Shown here: positions 33,586-46,710 of the stretch, in pieces | Layout of the letters: every line of letters begins with the position of its first letter | Position numbering within the stretch: the first letter of the stretch is position 1 | From: Rana temporaria | Lineage: Eukaryota > Chordata > Amphibia > Anura > Ranidae | Assembly (NCBI RefSeq): GCF_905171775.1 | Contig: NC_053489.1 | Coordinates: forward strand, 249,103,008 to 249,167,007 | Length of the DNA: 64,000 nucleotides | Direction of reading: 5' to 3' | Position numbers and translations under genes: made by a program | Notes under the pieces: model-generated | The model's database searches: none | Told to the model about the DNA's origin: nothing | Seen by the model: the letters and a program-made list of their open reading frames with translations, nothing else

Positions 33586-34316
33586 CAGGGGGGGCTCAAC
33601 CTTTTATAGAGCGAGATTCAGTTCAGTGATTTGGTAACTGGTTAAGGGCCACACTGAACTGTGGGGTTATACCGCCCCCCAAACCGTAAATGTAAATGAG
33701 CCCTTACTGTCCTGAGGCCCCTATAAGGCTGCTTTCACAATGGCGTGATGCAAGTTTACAGTGCACCTGCAACTTTCCTGTGGGTAAGCTGGGCTATGCA
33801 ATAGACTTCTAATATATCGTGCGGGTGTGGTGGCCTTTCTGATAGAGCACCAAATCTGCAAGATATAATAGAAGGAAAAGCTGCAGGTGTGCTGCGCTGC
33901 ACATGCGGATCAGTGTGAAAGCAGCCTATAACCCCCCCCCTTTTTTTTTTTGGTGCTAATATGGGCATTGCAAAAGTGCTGTTTGTGTGTTTTTTTTTTT
34001 TTTTTTTAATACATACACTAACCTTTTCCTCTAACTGCTTCTGCTGGCATTGCTCTTTAGGCTACTAGAAAGGTCCCAGATAAACTGCAGTTGGTATCAC
34101 TCTGCCTGGGACAGGAGCCGGCGCCTGCTTATGCGGTTCCTGCTTCCTCTGCTGCTGGCGCCGGCTCTGTGCACTGTGATGCTCTGGGATGGCGGATCGG
34201 CAACCCAATAATCGCGATCTGGGCTTGCCGACCCACCTTCTCAAAGCATGGGCATACGCTTCCTTCATTTGGAGTCGAGGGCCATTTCAGAGGGGTCTGA
34301 GGGCCACAGGTTGAGC
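33586..34316. mobile_element. Probable hAT element with a nested palindromic MITE
   Basis: Left CAGGGGGGCTCAACCTTTTA, right GAGGGCCACAGGTTGAGC; the last bases of the right end are missing. A nested palindrome runs from GGCTGCTTTCACAATGG (33728) to GTGTGAAAGCAGCC (33925). No TSD was proven for the outer element. Confidence 0.55.
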
Positions 34317-34329
34317 AATTTGTTAATGC

Positions 34330-35310
34330 AGAAGAGACGATTTACAATAACGAGTGCACACAGAATCTGGTGCAGCTGTGCATAGTAGTTGGCTTACAAC
34401 TTCAGCTTCTTCAATTAGACATTGACAATAAAACCTGGAAGCTGATTGGTTTCCTTTCACAGCTGCACCAGATTCTGTGGGCAACAGTTTTAGTAAATTT
34501 AGTAAATCTCCCCTACTTTCTCTCTCCTGCATTAAAATAACTTTACTCCCGTTCTATCTAGCGCTGCGGTGTCCCATAGCTCCCTTCCAGCCGTTATCTT
34601 CGGCCAGATAGGTTTCCGGTACCGATCATCAACCTTTTTCATTGGTCCACCCGAGATGACGTCACTCCCACACATGCGCAGTAGATAATTCACCTCAGCA
34701 TTGACAACATTTGTACACAGAGCTGCATGTGTACAGTCCAGTGTACAGGGGCACACAGGAAGGTAAATAGCTTTTTAAGCATCTGTTTTAAAAACGAACA
34801 GGATAAAATAAACGGAATAATACTATAACTATAATAAACGTTTAATATACTAGAGAAGCTGGAATGTTTGGGTATTTTTTTTTTTTTTTTTTTAAAGTGA
34901 TGTAAAGGTGAATCCATCCTTTTAAAGAATAACTAAATTCAGGAACAAAAAAACGTAATACATTGTTGCTTAACAGTCGTCGGTTTTTCATTTTTTAGGT
35001 TAAGAATATTTTTGGCAAGTACGGAAAATACCCATTGATCTTGCCAGAAATGCTGTGTCCCTGCTTCTTCCTGTAAGCTAAAAAGACAGCAAACATAATG
35101 TTCTATTTCTTTTGTAGACTACTAATTGCTCATTTCCATTATATGCTAGTTGAAGGAAAGGCAGTAAAGTTTAAATTTCATCCTGTGCGACCACAATGGC
35201 TTCTGCCATAGATACGATAGACAAATGACGGTAGCCTTCTCTTCCCCAGGTGCATATTTTACCAGGATTTAATGGCCAAGGTTCCACTGTTGATTTGCAC
35301 ACGTGCATTA
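34330..35310. other. Non-coding intronic stretch
   Basis: A short inverted pair (CAGAATCTGGTGCAGCTGTG against CAGCTGCACCAGATTCTGTG, 34370-34480) marks a small degraded MITE. Poly(T) near 34875. No gene recognised. Confidence 0.5.
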
Positions 35311-35320
35311 CAGACTCATA

Positions 35321-35994
35321 GGGCCAGATCCACATAGCGAGTACGCCGGCGTATCTACTGATACGCCGGCTTACTTTCAAATTACCTGCATCGTATCTTT
35401 AGTTTGAATCCTCAAACCAAGATACGACGGCTTCTGGGTTCGATCCGACAGGCGTACGCCTTCGTACGCCTTTGGTGGAGTTTGCGTCGTTTTCCGCGTC
35501 GGGTATGCAAATTTGCTTTTTCCGACGATCCACGAACGTACGCGCGGCTGTCGCATTCTCTTACGTCGTCTCTAGTCGGCTTTTTCCGGCATATAGTTAA
35601 AGCTGCTATTTTGCGGCGTATAGATAGACTTGCAATGTTAAAGTATGGCCGTCGTTCCTGCGTCGAAATTTGAATTTTTTTTTTTTTGCGCAAGTCGTCC
35701 GTGAATAGGGATGGACATAAGTCACGTCTAAGTTCAAAAAATGACGCCGTTGCGATGTAATTTTGCGCAAAGCACGGCAGAAAATTTCGAAACAGAGCAT
35801 GCGCAGTTCAATCGGCGCAGGGAAGCGCTTCATTTAAATGAAACACGCCACCTACCCGCTGATTTGAAAAACACTACGCCGCCCTAACTTACGGCGCGAA
35901 AACTTTTTGGATTTGACTTAAAGCCAGGTAAGATACGGCGGCGTAGCTTATTTCTCTTACACTGCGCCTATCCAATTATATGTGGATCTGGCCC
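35321..35994. mobile_element. Palindromic 'ATACGCCG' element, 3-bp TSD (ATA)
   Basis: Ends GGGCCAGATCCACATA and TATGTGGATCTGGCCC are perfect inverses, flanked by ATA (35318-35320, 35995-35997). The direct flank can be extended to CATAG if the element is shortened by one base at each end. Rich in CGGCGTAT and ATACGCCG words, as in 23025-24218. Confidence 0.78.
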
Positions 35995-35999
35995 ATAGA

Positions 36000-37300
36000 C
36001 TTCTGTGACATCCCCTCTGGCCTTGGGGCCCAGCCCCATAGAAGTCTATGTGACACTAAGGTGCAGACTTGTCCAAGACAGTGAGGACTTCCACCGTAGC
36101 AGAACCATGCCCACCGAACAGAGGTAATTATGCATCTGTGGATTAGGGTGGAATGTGAGGTCCAATCAGGGGAGGGGGGGGGGGCAAATGGATAAATATA
36201 CTATTTATTCTAAAGTGAAATTTTAATTAAAGTTCAACCACCAATGATTTTTCACGTGGTCAGACCACAACCCCAGGCTACGGTATTGGGAGGATTATTG
36301 CAGCTCAAAATAAAAGAGCAGGGCTCTGTAGGAATTATGGGTAAAGATGGAGAAACAATGGCATTTCACACAGTGCTGAGCTATGAAAGCTCGGTTTATG
36401 AACAGCATCATAATCCCTTCAAGTTTTCTGTATAACAAAGTAATGCTGTGTAATCAGCCTCAGTTTTTTTATGAACGTCCCTGTCTTCTTTTGTTCAGTG
36501 TATTTTAATGGGGGCCCAGTAGGCATTATAATTTTGTTATTATAGTTGTTGCAATAATGAAAAATTAGTATTAAAGAAGTATTGCAAAATGGGTGCTACT
36601 ATCCAAAACAAATCATGATGTAGGCTTTCAGGTCACTGAACCTCAACTGTCAGGCGGTTTTACAAATGTCATCCAAATTAGCAGAGTATGGTTTGTTGAG
36701 CAAATAACATTGCATAGAAAATGTTATATGGCTTGGATGATCGGAAGAAAAAATTAAAATGTTCTCTTATTTTCTCCATATGGAGACTACAGAAGCTTAA
36801 CCTAATCGGGGCTAAATTTAAACCATTAGAATAGAAGACTATTATTTTTTTCTGTTTGGGATTTTTTTTGTTTAAGATTTATCCCATATATACAGTACAG
36901 TGTACATAGTCATATGGGTTTATCATAGCCACATACATAACACAAGCAGACAAAGTAATATGTGTCTTCTCTGTGTTCAGTATGTGGATGCAGGAACGTC
37001 ACTTAGGATGTCATCATTTGATGCTGTACATACTCCTATTTAGGGAATATTTTTGTCTTGCATAAAAAACCTGCACTGGGAGAAAAATGGTGTCTGCCAT
37101 TTCTGAACTCCCTCTGCAATACTTGTTACCTAGCTTTCTTTAGCTTTAATACTTTCTAAATGATTGACCTAGGACAAGCATGCAGATTAGAATGGCAGAA
37201 GTCCAAGCTGATCTACACACATGTCACACAGAAAAAGTCTCTGCCACAGTCCCTAGGATTGAGATAACGGAGGTGATTCTCCTTAATAGAATTAGCCTGG
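36000..37300. other. Non-coding intronic stretch
   Basis: AT-rich, no repeat borders or coding frame recognised. A small inverted pair around AGAAGTCTATGTGACA lies at 35999-36056. Confidence 0.45.
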
Positions 37301-37900
37301 ATCTCCTTCAAATAGCTTACAGGTTACCGATTGATAGGTGACCAGCCTCTCCGTGTCCGGTTACCTTGATCCCCGGTGGCTTGTCGAGACCCTATTGGAT
37401 CGCCAGCCTCTCATTGGCTCTCCTCAGATGGACTCCCCACCGAAGAGCTTCCTTGCTTGGGATCTTTTAGAATTTGGGAACCCAGTCGACTACTGGGCTC
37501 CCCGCCACAGCTCAAATGTTCCGGACCAACATGGTCCAGGAACACCGCGTGGCACGTGCACCCCGGCCTGAAAGGCCATTTTGCCTGGGGCGCCGTGATG
37601 CAGTCACCCTAAAGGTGGATGCCGCACTCGAAGAAGAAGACCCAGACCAATGGCATCTGTTCCATAAATACCCTCCCCCAGCATGCACAGCAAGGAAAAA
37701 CCCTCCTGATTGGCTGCTGGGAAAGAGCACCCAAACCTCGACTCCACTACTGCCACCTATCGTCCTGGGGTGGGAACAGCACCCCAGAAGCAATAGAATG
37801 AGCCCACAGCCAAGCTGAGACAGAGACCCAATTTTGAACATATTCATTAGATCAGAGTCAGTTAACACTCTGATCCCCCTCTAAATTTAACTAGCATCTT
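37300..37900. other. GC-richer block, possible LTR or solo retroelement part
   Basis: Several overlapping open frames in different phases and a composition unlike the neighbours. None resembles gag, pol or a host protein to me. Nature unresolved. Confidence 0.3.
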
Positions 37901-37927
37901 ACTTACTTGGAAGTAACCAGGTGCTAA

Positions 37928-37953
37928 ATAATAATAATAATAATAATAATAAT
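37928..37953. repeat. (AAT)n microsatellite
   Basis: About nine trinucleotide repeats. Confidence 0.9.
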
Positions 37954-37959
37954 ACATCT

Positions 37960-39770
37960 CTAGTGCAGACCACTCAACATCAGGCATCACTGTTCCACAA
38001 CTCTCGCTCCCATCCAGTTCTCTGCTGTCCGAATACAATGATCAGTGTTGCTGTTTATAGCCAAAAGCACTGATCGGGTGAAAAAAGAAAAGACTGGTTG
38101 TACAGAAGTCGATCGAGAGGTCGACTTCTTTACAACCAGCCTATCCATAGATTGATCGAAATTTGACCAGTTCCTGCTGATTCGTCCAAATTTCAATCCA
38201 TCTGTCGCCGGCTTAAACGCAGGTTTGACACTGCCATTGTGAATGAGGCCTTTAAATTATTTACAACTTTTGTTTGTAACTATTTTTAAAATATCTTCTT
38301 AAACCAGAAGTAGAGCTTTATATAGTTCAGATGTAATGGTTCTTTTATCTGACAATTCACAAAGAGATAATACTACAAGGTATGTGTGCTTTGTTTAATC
38401 CTGGAGTGTAGTTGTGCTTTATCAAATGATAATGAGTATAATCTCTGATATAAACAAATCTTCAATAAACTGTGCCCAGTGCTCCGATATCCAGATTTGT
38501 GTCGCTGTAATAGATGCTCCTTTGTTCAGTGTCTGCTTGCTATGTGTCATATATATTTTTTTTAACTGAAGCCTTCTCAGCTTTTCATTTCCAGGAATGT
38601 GGTGGATCTTAATCTATAAAAGATAAAAATGGATCTTGTACTCGTCTGCCAATTTCTTTCACAGACAATGAATGATAACTGATGGAAACTGCTCATTTAG
38701 TTTCTATTTGGGTGCTTGCGTAGAGGAAGATGCTTCATCTGCAATCTGCAAGTGGTTGTTCATTTAAAGGGAAATTTCTGATAAATCTTCACTGGAGCAG
38801 AATGAAGATATGCATTCATAAAATAGATGTTTGGGACTTTTTGCTCTTATTTAACTTTTACTATTTTAAGGGGAAATTAAAATGTATAGTCTGCAATATT
38901 AAGAGAGAGGATTATGATGTACTGTACTTATTAGTGTTGTATGTGAATCTTTAAATGGCCTTGTGCTTTTGTATCGTTTGTATTCTATATCTACATATAA
39001 GTAGCCATATTGGTTTATTCTATATGTAGGTTCTACTTTTAGTCATCCAAACAATATAAACAATAGTATAATGGAAATCATGCTGTTCATAGGAGGCTCA
39101 GAAACCGCAGTAGTGTGCTGTTTTTAGATATAGCTGAAAATAATATAATTTGAATTTTTAAGTGCAACAACGTTCCTGATTTGGTCTAAGCAGACTCTTG
39201 TAATCCCCTGTACAGCAGCACTCAGACTGAGAGTGGGAGGTGCAGGAGCCAGTGATTACATGCTGTGACCGCTAATTAATAACAGCGGTTGCTCTTCATT
39301 GGCTCTTCAGAAGGCTAAGGGTTTATGCTACCACTGCAAGGAGGTCCAGGATCTTGCTGCACTATCGGGCAGGGATGCCTGGTTTACAAGACTGGTTGCA
39401 TAGACTTTTTATAGACTAAGTCCTGGTGCACACTTATGCAATGCTGGAAATGCAGCGAATCCTGTGCGTTTCCTGCAATTAAATCGTACATGCGATATGC
39501 TGCGGGTGTCAATGTTCTCCTAATGACACCCCGAATCGGTTTTAAAAATGAAGTGTGATTGCCAGAATTGCATCGCGTGGGTGTGAACACAAGGTGTGGG
39601 GGGTAAAAAGGGTCCCTGTACCATTTTGGTGCGGATGCAATGTGATTTTTAATCATACAAAAAAGAGTGCGACTCCACAGACTTCCATAACTCGACTAAT
39701 TACTAACATCTCCTTATCATTGACCCTACTGTAAGATCCTTTTATTCATAGTGAATTTAATCAAGAGGGT
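37960..39770. other. Non-coding intronic stretch
   Basis: A self-complementary piece GTACAGAAGTCGATCGAGAG / GTCGACTTCTTTACAACC at 38098-38140 belongs to the palindromic repeat class; otherwise AT-rich sequence without recognised features. Confidence 0.4.
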
Positions 39771-39774
39771 TGTG

Positions 39775-40400
39775 ACGGTATCGGTATGATATCCCCGTCA
39801 AAGATTCCCTTCTTCCATAAGAACATCACCCCAATATTCCACTAGGAGGAATATTCCTGAGATCGCCCATTAAGCCACACATTAGTCCAGGCTTACTGCT
39901 AGAACAAGACAGACTTTAATGTTATAACACACAGCTTATATGTCATTTCCAAAACTGTTACAATGACAAATCTCCGCCCCCCTCACACTGGGGCTTCCAT
40001 ACAGATGATTAGGCAGACACGACGGAGCCGATGCTGAAAACACATTTTCTTTAGACAATGACATCAAGGACGCTGATTACTAGTTGTACTGAATACATTA
40101 ACTAGACCGCTCGACCCCGCATATAGAGAGATAATTACCACACTGGAGCAATCGGAATAATTAACACAAGCCACTTAAACACAGATCTCCTTCACACAAC
40201 ACAATAGATCAATTAACCTTTAGAAATAGTGAGGGGACATTAGCACGTCAATAACCTGGTAGCCGAGGACAGAATTACACAGGGCAAGCAGGGAGAATTA
40301 GACTGAGACATATAGGCAAATGCATCACAAGGGTCATAAGGACCCCTGCAAATATCTGGGTACGTTTTTCCTGTGGAGGAGGATGTGGCTATTGCCAATA
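39775..40400. other. Probable retroelement-derived block
   Basis: Text from GACGGTATCGGTATGATATC onward looks like a dispersed frog repeat, but I find no matching terminus, TSD or coding region. Confidence 0.3.
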
Positions 40401-40505
40401 TATGCATATAACTCACAATCCAACACTACCTGATGGCACGAAATTTAAAGCTAAACACTATGCCAACTGTAGGACCAAATGGGTAGTGTGTATCATTATG
40501 TATCA

Positions 40506-40542
<37 letters not shown>
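40506..40542. repeat. (GT)n microsatellite
   Basis: About 17 dinucleotides. Confidence 0.93.
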
Positions 40543-40545
<3 letters not shown>

Positions 40546-40823
40546 GGATATCTAGATGACATTGTCTTCACTGTCATTCAATTTATTTATTTCCTTTGAA
40601 ATCTCCATATATTGGCCCGTTTCCTTGTGTGTCTTTTCATAGACCTCAGATTATCTCTGTGCTCTCTGGCTCTAGCTACATTGGGAGAGCTTTTGTAGTG
40701 AAACACCTGGGTTGGGGCATATCTGGCCCTGCGGTGGTTGTGTGGCGAGAGAACACCAGTGCAGATCGGTGACCACTCCATCTTAGTTTTAAGCACAGTG
40801 GCATACAAATTGATGTAACCTAT

Positions 40824-41713
40824 TTAACCTGCCTGGCGGTATCCCCGAGCGTGACTCGGGGTGGGTTTTCAATGCTAGGATCGGTATCCCCGAGTCACGC
40901 TCGGGGTGGATGTGCAGAGTGTGCTGCGGCGCGGCTTACCTTTCGCTGGATCCACAGGCAAGTTACTCACCTTGTCCCTGGATCCTGCGATGTCTCCCCG
41001 CTGTGTGATCGAGAGGGACCTCCTCGCTCGATTCACAGTGCCCGTGTGCCGCCGATCTCAGTTCCATGCGACGTTACGACGCACGGGGGCGGAGAACGGC
41101 GCCAAATTCAAAAAAGTAAACAAACACAATACACACAGTATACTGTAATCTTATAGATTACAGTACTGTATGTAAAAAATACACACCCCCCTTGTCCCTA
41201 GTGGTCTGCCCAGTGTCCTACATGTCATTTTATATAATAAAAACTATTCTTTCTGCCTGCAAACTGTAGATTGTCCAAAAGTGTCCCTTTATGTCAAAAA
41301 TGGTTTTAGACCAGCTAGAAAACAGCGATAATAAATTATAATCACTTGCAGAATTGTGCGATAGCGATTTGTGGGGAAATACGTCATAAAAAAATAAAAG
41401 TAATGACAGCGACAATTCTGCAACTGAGCAAATTTCAATGATTTTGAGTTGATTACATTATTAAATATTTTTTATTATAATTACATTATCATTTGTTATT
41501 ATTTATAATTATTTATTATATTATAATTTATAATTTTGTTTTTAAAAAAAAATCATACCCGGGATGCCTACAATACTCTTGTTTGGTCAGATTTAAGTGA
41601 GTTATTCCTAAAAATTACAGACCTACAGTATAAAACGCCAAATTTCCTTGCAAAATAATTGTACCGCTTTTGGTACGTAATTCCAGACAGAATCCTACCG
41701 CCAGGGAGGTTAA
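40824..41713. mobile_element. TTAA-flanked element
   Basis: TTAA at 40824-40827 and 41710-41713; ends TTAACCTGCCTGGCGGTA and TACCGCCAGGGAGGTTAA. Near the left end an inverted pair CCCCGAGCGTGACTCGGGG is repeated. The right part is AT-rich. No transposase recognised. Confidence 0.85.
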
Positions 41714-41804
41714 TTGGGTCAGTTAAGTACCATGTATGTATACGAGTTGTTTATATACATCTTTGCAGTCTTGTGTATTTATGTCTACAATTAGGCTTCA
41801 TGTA

Positions 41805-43045
41805 CAGCCATGGCCAAAAGTTTTGAGAAAGACACAAATACTGATTTTCACAAAGTCTGCTGCCTCGGTTTTTGAGATGGGAAATTGCATATACTCCAGA
41901 ATGTTATGAAGAGTGATCAGACGAATTGCAATTAATTGCAAAGTTCCTCTTTGCCATTAAAATTAACTTAATCCCATAAAAAAAATTTCCACTGCATTTG
42001 TGAAGAAGGCTTCAGGGTGCCCAAGAAAGTCCAGCAAGCGCCAGGACCGTCTCCTAAAGAGGATTCAGCTGCGGGATCGGAGTGAAACCAGTGCAGCGCT
42101 TGCTCAGGAATGGCAGCAGGCAGGTGTGAGCGCATCTGCACGCACAGTGAGGCGAAGACTTTTGAAAGATGGCCTGGTGTCAAGAAGGGCAGCAAAGAAG
42201 CCACTTCTCTCCAAAAAAACATCAGGGACAGATTGATCTTCTGCAGAAAATATGGTGAATGGACTGCTGAGGACTGGGTCAAAGTCATATTCTCTGATGA
42301 AGCCTCTTTCCGATTGTTTGGGGCATCAAGAAAAAGGCTTGTCCGGAGAAGAAAAGGTGAGCGCTACCATCAGTCCTGTGTCATGCCACCAGTAAAACTT
42401 CCTGAGACCATTCATGTGTGGGGTTGCTTCTCATCTAAGGGAGTGGGCTCACTCACAATTTTGCCCAAAAACACAGCCAATGAATAAAGAATGGTACCAA
42501 AACACCCTCCAACAGCAACTTCTTCCAACAATCCAACAACCGTTTGGTGAAGAACAATGCATTTTCCAGCACGATGGAGCACTGTGCCATAAGGCAAAAG
42601 TGATAACTAAGTGGCTCGGGGACCAAAACGTTGACATTTTGGGTCCATGGCCTGGAAACTCCCCAGATCTTAATCCCATTGAGAACTTGTGGTCAATCCT
42701 CAAGAGGCAGGTGGACAAACAAAAACCCACTAATTCTGACAAACTCCAAGAAGTGATTATGAAAGAATGGGTTGCTATCAGTCAGGAATTGGCCCAGAAG
42801 TTGATTGAGAGCATGCCCAGTCGAATTTCAGAGGTCCTGAAAAAGAAGGGCCAACACTGCAAATACTGACTCTTTGCATAAATGTCATGTAATTGTCAAT
42901 AAAAGCCTTTGAAACGTATGAAGTGCGTGTAATTATATTTCACTACATCACAGAAACAACTGAAACAAAGATCTAAAGGCAGTTTAGCAGCAAACTTTGT
43001 GAAAACTAATATTTGTGTCATTCTCAAAACTTTTGGCCACAACTG
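41805..43045 (+). mobile_element. Near full-length Tc1/mariner element with DD35E spacing
   Basis: 1241 bp, flanked by TA on both sides. Ends CAGCCATGGCCAAAAGTTTT and AAAACTTTTGGCCACAACTG, followed inward by ACACAAATACTGATTTTCAC and its inverse. One transposase frame fills the middle. The ends are well preserved, so this is the youngest-looking Tc1 in the window. Confidence 0.92.
42000..42869 (+). pseudogene. Tc1-like transposase, two frameshifts (DD35E)
   Basis: Read in three pieces. KRQDRLLKRIQLRDRSETSA and TVRRRLLKDGLVSRRAAKKP form the HTH DNA-binding part. DRLIFCRKYGEWTAEDWVKV, IFSDEASFRLFG (first Asp) and HVWGCFSSKGVG follow. CIFQHDGALCHKA (second Asp) and SPDLNPIENLW (Glu) form the end. 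Thirty-five residues separate the second Asp and the Glu. Frame breaks lie at about 42150-42235 and 42430-42487. No ATG opens the first piece (GTG at 42000). Few in-frame stops otherwise, so decay is recent. Confidence 0.9.
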
Positions 43046-43073
43046 TACACTGCTGCTGGTAAACGGACATTTA

Positions 43074-43373
43074 GGCTGCATTCACACCTGAGCGTTTTGT
43101 CGCCTGAAGCGCGACGCCCCAAAACGCTAGAGGGGAAAAAATACATTATTCTCTATGGAGATGGTTCATATCTCCACTACAAAACGCCGAACGCCTGAAG
43201 CCCAAACGAATTCTGGACCCTTTTTTGTCGCTTGAATTTGGGCGTTTTACATTGGTGACCCTAGACCTGTAAAAAATCGCGGTAAAAAACACTGCGTTTT
43301 GTCGCGGCAAAAACGCTGCATTTTTTCGCCCAAATCGCGGTAAAAAATGCTACGCTCAGGTGTGAATGCAGCC
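43074..43373. mobile_element. Harbinger-like MITE, TSD TTA
   Basis: Ends GGCTGCATTCACACCTGAGC and GCTCAGGTGTGAATGCAGCC are perfect inverses; TTA at 43071-43073 and 43374-43376. Internal GCGTTTTG words. It lies 25 bp after the DD35E element. Confidence 0.85.
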
Positions 43374-43734
43374 TTAGGACCAGTTGGGTGTGTTTTTCAG
43401 CTACCCCTGACCTCTCCTCTGTTATCCTATCAGTAAATGCACACAGGGCTGTTTATAGTCATTTCTAGGCAGTTGAGTTTAGAAGCATTTTTTGGAAAGC
43501 CAAAAAATGCCTTCAGGACGGATGTTCAGAGGCATTTAAAACGCCAAATGCCTGTAAACGCGGTAACTTGCATTTTTCATTTTCGACTCTTTGCAAGAAA
43601 AGAAGACGCTTCTAAGCGCCAATGTGGCAAAACTGACATTTTTAAATCTCGGTTACTATCTGTCAATCATGAGGTTTTGTATGCTCTACCAGATTTTATC
43701 CCTTTTGTACCAATAAATCCTTCTTTTTTTTTTA

Positions 43735-43737
<3 letters not shown>

Positions 43738-43790
<53 letters not shown>
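43738..43790. repeat. (TA)n microsatellite
   Basis: About 26 TA dinucleotides. Confidence 0.95.
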
Positions 43791-43792
<2 letters not shown>

Positions 43793-43950
43793 CGTTTGTT
43801 CAGTGCCTCCATAGTCACACCCCTAATGGGTTTTCTCTTGTGTATTCACTAGGCATGATGGCACTCCACCCACTATAAACCAGAGCTACCCCCCAACACT
43901 TAATAATAGACCACACAGCTAAGTTGCTCAGTCTAGTTTCTAGCTCTATA

Positions 43951-44155
43951 CAGTTGTGCTCCTAAGTTTACATACCCTGGTGTTGATTTAAAAAAAAAAA
44001 ACACAGCTGATTAATAATAAATGGCTTTCAACCAAACACTAACTACGAGTGAAAGAAACATTTTTGTTATCATTAATATTCTCTGAAAACTGGGCAAGCA
44101 AATGGGCAAGCAATCATAAATTCTCCCAGGGTATGTAAACTTATGAGCACAACTG
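43951..44155. mobile_element. Tc1-type MITE, TA target
   Basis: 205 bp. Ends CAGTTGTGCTCCTAAGTTTA and AAACTTATGAGCACAACTG, with TA on both sides. ACATACCCTGG is matched by CCAGGGTATGT. No coding capacity. Confidence 0.92.
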
Positions 44156-44845
44156 TATGGCTCTCATAAGTGGTGGTGTTGTTTTTTTTTTTTCTTAGCA
44201 AATTGGTTCTTTGACTGGAAACTTTCTGCTAAAAATCTAGGATTTATGTTCCATTTTAAATAATTAACAACATTTTCTTTCATTTTGACTTATTCTAAGG
44301 TAATTTTTCTCAGGCAAATAGCAATTTTCTGAACAGTTTTACTGTGAAACGGTAGACCTTTTCCATTTTGCCTGAAGGTTTTTGTAACCAACATAGTGCT
44401 TATTATTGTTCAGTAACTATGCGATTAGCACAAGCAGTGTTCAGATAGGATTTTAGCATTAGCGTTTTTCCAAGGCTTAGTGAAAGCTTGATAAAAGATG
44501 TATAAGCAATGAAAAGCAATAGTTGAACTGGACACTTTTTTTTTTTTATTTGGTTGATGTAACATTTACAAGTCGCGAAAGCCAGTCTGTTAAACCTAAG
44601 TATGGAGCTTCCCCTGCTGCAACAGTATTCATATGCACATTTTCATACCCCCCCAAACAAAAAAAAATTGTTAAAGAAAAAAAAAAAATTAACCTAGGCT
44701 AATATAGCTGAACTAGAGCTTGAAATCATTTTTAAAATTAGAAGATGTTTAACCACTGCCATGATCACTTGTGTTCTTGTTCAAAATGTTATTGATGGTT
44801 TTGAGTATGAAGAAAAGTCTGTATCAAAAGAGGGAAGGACACATT

Positions 44846-45138
44846 GGGAGTTATTTACGAAAGACAAATCCATTTTGCACTACAAGTGCAAAGTGCACTT
44901 GGAAGTGCAGTCGCTGTAAATCTGGGGGTTAGATCAGAAATGAGGGGAAGCTCTGCTGATTTTATTATCCAATTATGTGCAAGCTAAAATGCTGTTTTTT
45001 TATCTTCCTTGCATGTCCCCCTCGGATCTACAGCGACTGAACTTCCAAGTGCACTTTCAGTGCAATTTCAAGTGCACTTTGCACTTGTAGTTTGCACTTG
45101 TAGTGCAAAGTAGATTTGCCTTTAGTAAATAACCCCCA
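44846..45138. mobile_element. Fold-back MITE
   Basis: Ends TGGGAGTTATTTACGAAAG and CTTTAGTAAATAACCCCCA, with internal GCACTACAAGTGCAAAGTGC and its inverse. TSD not resolved. Confidence 0.7.
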
Positions 45139-45687
45139 TAGGGAATAGCTCTGTATTCTCATTTTGTGTTTTTATTTCCATTTTTGTGATTTGAGTTATT
45201 GCAGCTGACTTTGTTTTAAGAGCTGTGGTCTTCAGTAAACCATTTTCTAACTGTAAGGTGCTCAAATGTAATGTTGGCAAAGCAATATACAGTAGTTGCT
45301 AGGTTCTGAAAGCATTCATCCTGGCTCTCATCCAAATTCAGCTTATTTATAGTTGCTCTTTCTACAATTACTTGTGAATGCTAATAGAAATAGGAAATGA
45401 AAATGTTACTCCCAGTTTTTTGGACAACAAACTTAAAATCTCAGCTGATGTATGAATAGAAATATGTACCTTTTTTCTGGAAAGCTTTTTTTTTTTTAAA
45501 GTGACACGGCAAGCAATAATTATAATGTCAGGATTTCGTTTTTTAGGCTTCATTTCCATGGACGTTTTTAGACGTTTTTACAGCCACTATTCTGAGCATT
45601 TTTTGCAGCTTAAAAACGGCTCTCCATGTAAGTCTATGGCCTCATGCCCACCATGACGTTTTTGAGCTGTAGATGGCTGCGCTGGTT

Positions 45688-46710
45688 TTAACCACTTCCA
45701 TACCAGGCACTTACGCACCTTCCCGCCCAAGCCAATTTTCAGCTTTTAGCACTGTTGCAATTTGAATGACAATTGCGCGGTCATGCTACACTGTACCCAA
45801 ACAAAATTGGCGTCCTTTTTTCCCCACAAATAGAGCTTTCTTTTGGTGGTATTTGATCACCTCTGCGGTTTTTATTTTTTGCTCAACAACTAAAAAAAGA
45901 CCGTCATTTTTCAAGAAAAAAACGTTTTTATTTTTTTTTCTGTTCATTTTTTTGTAAATAAGTAAGTTTTCTTCTTCAATTATGGGCACTGATGAGGTGC
46001 CACTGGTGGGCACCGATAGGCAGCACTGATGGTCACTCATAGGTGGCACTGATGGTCACTCATAGGTGGCACTGATGGGCACTCATAGGTGGCACTGATG
46101 GGCACTCATAGGTGACACTGATGGGCACTCATAGGCGGCACTGATGGGCACTCATGGGCAGCACTGATAGGTGGGCACTGGGCATAGATGGGCACTAAGA
46201 GGTGGCACTGGACACTGGGTGGCACTGAGGGGTGATACTGATGGCATTGCTACAGTCAGTGCCCATATTGGCAGTCAGTGGGCACTGATTGGCATCAATT
46301 GCATTAAAAAAAAATATTGTTTTTTTTTACTATTTGTGCTCTATTGTGTGGATCCGAGGGGGGGCTGCGCTGATAAACAATCAGCGCAAACCCCCGTCAG
46401 GAGAGCCGCCGATCTGCTCTCCTCTACTCGCGTCTATCAGACGCGAGTGAGGAAGAGCCGGTCATCGGCTCTTCCTGTTTACATCGCGATCAGCCGTGAT
46501 TGGACACGGCTGATCACGTGGTAAAATGTCTCCGTGAGAGACACTTTACCTCGATCGGTGTTGCGGGGTGTCAGACTGACACCCTGCAACAACGATCGCC
46601 GCGATGCGCGCAGCGGCTCAATATCCTGAGGACGTCGTATGACGTTCAGTCAGGATTTAGCAACCACTTTGCCGCCGTCAATCTGTCATTGGCGGGCGGC
46701 AAGTGGTTAA
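45688..46710. mobile_element. TTAA-flanked element nested in the Harbinger-like MITE
   Basis: TTAA at 45688-45691 and 46707-46710; ends TTAACCACTT and AAGTGGTTAA. It shares the block GACAATTGCGCGGTCATGC / TTGATCACCTCTGCGG with 5677-8246 and 54283. Contains a short minisatellite. Confidence 0.88.
45990..46230. repeat. Minisatellite, about 20-bp unit
   Basis: Imperfect copies of GGCACTGATGGGCACTCATA within the TTAA element. Confidence 0.9.

Noticed and set aside
37338..37868. Protein-coding gene in the GC-richer block
   Set aside because: Several overlapping frames in different phases and strands, none with a recognisable motif or splice context; more likely repeat-derived.
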